A stretch of 64,000 nucleotides of DNA. Origin: Caulobacteraceae bacterium. GTDB taxonomy: Bacteria > Pseudomonadota > Alphaproteobacteria > Caulobacterales > Caulobacteraceae. Positions 62,290 to 64,000 of the stretch are shown piece by piece. Under the pieces are notes generated by a model. That model was not told the origin of the DNA. It was given only the letters and a program-made list of their open reading frames with translations, and searched no databases. The first letter of the stretch is position 1. Every line of letters begins with the position of its first letter. The stretch is taken from NCBI GenBank assembly GCA_027489335.1, contig JAIXZX010000011.1, positions 47,868 through 111,867 of the forward strand. Direction: 5' to 3'. The translations under genes were made by a program, and so were the position numbers.

Positions 62290-63792
62290 ATGCTTCTCGC
62301 CCCCAGCGCCGATCTCGTCCCCAATACGCTCGCCTATGAGAACCAGCCGCTGGTGAAGGCCACGGGCTTCCGGGAATATGATGCGCGGTGGCTGTTTGGC
62401 CCAGATATCAACCTGCTGGGCGTTGAGGCGCTTGGCATGGGGCTTGGGACGCTGATCCAGCAGATGGGCCAGACCAAGATCGTGGTTGGCCATGACTTCC
62501 GGTCCTACTCCCTGTCGATCAAGCAGGCGCTCAGCCTCGGCCTCATCCAGGCCGGCTGCGAGGTGCTGGATATCGGCCTGGCCCTGTCGCCCATCGCCTA
62601 TTTCGCCCAGTTCGACCTGGACGCCCCGTGCGTGGCCATGGTCACCGCCAGCCACAACGAAAACGGCTGGACGGGCGTGAAGATGGGCGCTCAACGGCCT
62701 CTGACCTTCGGTCCCGACGAGATGGGCCGACTGAAGGAGATCGTGCTGTCGGGCGGCTGGGAGCTGCGTCCGGGCGGCAGCCTCACCCATGTCGCCGGCG
62801 TGGCCGAGCGCTATGTGGCCGACGTGGCGGCCGGGGTCAGCCTGAAGCGGCCGCTCAAGGTGGTCTGCGCCTGCGGCAACGGCACGGCCGGCGCGTTTGC
62901 CGCCGAGGCCCTGCGCAAGATGGGCGTGGCCGTCGTCTACGAGATGGACTGCGACCTGGACTGGACCTTTCCGCGCTACAATCCCAATCCCGAAGACCAG
63001 GAAATGCTGCACGAGATGGCTGCGGCCGTGCGCCAGTACGGCGCCGACTGCGCGCTCGGCTTCGACGGCGACGGCGACCGCTGCGGGGTGGTGGACGACG
63101 AAGGCGAGGAGATCTTCGCCGACAAGATCGGCCTGATGCTGGCCCGCGACCTGTCGGTGCTGCACAAGGACGCCACCTTCGTCGTCGATGTGAAGTCCAC
63201 CGGACTCTACGCCACCGACGAGGTCCTGGCCGCCAACGGCGCCAAGACCGTCTACTGGAAGACCGGCCACTCCTACATCAAGCGCAAGACCGCCGAGCTG
63301 AAGGCTTTGGCGGGCTTCGAGAAGAGCGGCCACTTCTTCTTCAACGACCCCATCGGCCGTGGCTATGACGACGGCCTGGTGGCCGCCGCCGCCATCCTGG
63401 CCATGCTGGATCGCAACCCGGACAAGAAGCTGTCGGACCTGAAGAAGGCCCTGCCGGTGGCCTACACCTCCCTGACCATGTCCCCCCACTGCCCGGACGA
63501 GGAAAAGTACGGCGTGGTCGACAAGATCGTCGCCGAGTACGAGGCCCTGCGGGCCGAGGGCGGTACGATCCTGGGACGGAAGATCGCCGATCTGATCACT
63601 GTCAACGGCGTCCGGGTCGCGCTGGAGGACGGCTCCTGGGTGCTGGTGCGCGCCTCGTCCAACAAGCCCGAGATCGTCGTGGTGGTGGAGAGCACGAGCT
63701 CGGCCGACGACATGCGCGCCCTGTTCCACAAGGAAGTTAAGCCGCGGCTGGGCAAGCACCCGCAGGTGGGCGGCTACAACCAGGAAATCTAG
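62290..63792 (+). CDS. Phosphomannomutase/phosphoglucomutase
   Basis: 500-residue alpha-D-phosphohexomutase. The phosphoserine is in VTASHNENGWTGVKMG (catalytic Ser), the Mg loop is FDGDGDRCGVVDD and the sugar-specificity loop GHSYIKRKTAE (with GEKSG-like FEKSGHFFF). It makes mannose-1-P or glucose-1-P for exopolysaccharide, LPS or holdfast synthesis. ATG 62290 follows CGGAGTCCAG. It lies 93 bp after kdsD and before a UDP-glucose dehydrogenase gene. Confidence 0.94.
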   Translation: MLLAPSADLVPNTLAYENQPLVKATGFREYDARWLFGPDINLLGVEALGMGLGTLIQQMGQTKIVVGHDFRSYSLSIKQALSLGLIQAGCEVLDIGLALSPIAYFAQFDLDAPCVAMVTASHNENGWTGVKMGAQRPLTFGPDEMGRLKEIVLSGGWELRPGGSLTHVAGVAERYVADVAAGVSLKRPLKVVCACGNGTAGAFAAEALRKMGVAVVYEMDCDLDWTFPRYNPNPEDQEMLHEMAAAVRQYGADCALGFDGDGDRCGVVDDEGEEIFADKIGLMLARDLSVLHKDATFVVDVKSTGLYATDEVLAANGAKTVYWKTGHSYIKRKTAELKALAGFEKSGHFFFNDPIGRGYDDGLVAAAAILAMLDRNPDKKLSDLKKALPVAYTSLTMSPHCPDEEKYGVVDKIVAEYEALRAEGGTILGRKIADLITVNGVRVALEDGSWVLVRASSNKPEIVVVVESTSSADDMRALFHKEVKPRLGKHPQVGGYNQEI

Positions 63793-63897
63793 TCGCCGAC
63801 GGCCGGTCTGGCGGGGCCAGCCTGGTTTCGGCTAGATCACGGCGTGGACAGGCGTCTCTGGCGACCGCCTGAGCGATTCCAGACCTAGGACCAGCGC

Positions 63898-64000
63898 ATG
63901 CAAGTGGCGATGATCGGGACGGGCTATGTGGGCCTGGTGAGCGGGGCGTGCTTCGCCGACTTCGGTCATGAGGTGACCTGCATCGACAAGGATGCGGGGA
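63898..64000 (+). CDS. UDP-glucose 6-dehydrogenase, N-terminal part (cut by window edge)
   Basis: The frame from ATG 63898 reads [20 protein letters not shown], then [12 protein letters not shown], the NAD-binding start of the UDP-glucose/GDP-mannose dehydrogenase family (GTGYVGL Rossmann motif). Only 34 residues are in the window. It makes UDP-glucuronate for extracellular or surface sugars, fitting its position after the hexomutase. Which member of the family cannot be decided here. Confidence 0.85.
   Translation, partial: MQVAMIGTGYVGLVSGACFADFGHEVTCIDKDAG

Overview
The window comes from a high-GC alphaproteobacterium of the Caulobacterales, most likely Caulobacteraceae (Phenylobacterium or Caulobacter type). 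This rests on a GcrA cell-cycle regulator with a CtrA-like site and a DnaA-box-like site upstream, a CarD/CdnL regulator beside a 7Fe ferredoxin, an argD-argF-hslO cluster, and aerobic cobaltochelatase CobS/CobT. Genus assignment is inference. I see no phage, insertion sequence, CRISPR array or rRNA. Genes are tightly packed and no gene-free stretch reaches 300 bases. The longest gaps (about 9883-10160, 15060-15337 and 19885-20176, 278-292 bases each) look like promoter and leader DNA.

Layout. 1-6133: a tripartite RND efflux pump (outer-membrane lipoprotein cut by the left edge, permease, adaptor) with a divergent TetR regulator and a palindromic operator. 6225-16309: DUF1622 protein, APH-like kinase, TauD-type dioxygenase, cobS, DUF3089 protein, a DUF1328 micro-protein, cobT with an overlapping phytase-like lipoprotein gene, rpmB, and an exported hydrolase. 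16491-20692: Suv3-like helicase, S4 protein, fdxA, carD. 20799-22171: a lower-GC islet after tRNA-Arg(CCT) with a lipoprotein, ccdAB and a fragment of a mauE-like gene. 22183-29825: ABC-F ATPase and a heavy-metal region (glutaredoxin-MauE fusion, MerR regulator with a mer-type operator, copper oxidase/CopB/CopC operon, ArsR regulator). 30054-37549: oxidoreductases including a PQQ glucose dehydrogenase, an aspartic protease, an epoxide-hydrolase-like protein, TetR, tRNA-Gly(CCC), and a small XRE/membrane operon with palindromic operators.

37694-45500: VOC protein, dCTP deaminase and metZ bracketed by two inverted 47/48-bp palindromic repeats, then hslO, argF, argD, an ABC permease and gcrA. 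45578-53805: aldo/keto reductase with TetR, xseA, DUF2093, M23 peptidase, LpxL-type acyltransferase, XRE regulator, HisN-like phosphatase, lipase, SCP2 protein. 53937-59633: PPOX protein, two tandem exported methyltransferase-like proteins, an Hsp20 gene with a ROSE-like leader, and two tandem 420-residue pentapeptide-repeat proteins. 59699-64000: stand-alone RibD-type deaminase, gpmA, then sugar-nucleotide and envelope genes (kdsD, phosphomannomutase/phosphoglucomutase, start of UDP-glucose dehydrogenase).

The part most likely to repay work is the metal region. A MerR protein with a Hg-type DNA-binding half but a Cu(I)-type CX7C metal loop sits on a perfect 7-4-7 dyad. It faces an unusual glutaredoxin-MauE membrane fusion, and the same half-operator recurs before the copper operon. 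The paired exported methyltransferase-like proteins and the paired pentapeptide proteins are the other unexplained modules. Everything here is read by eye, without database searches.
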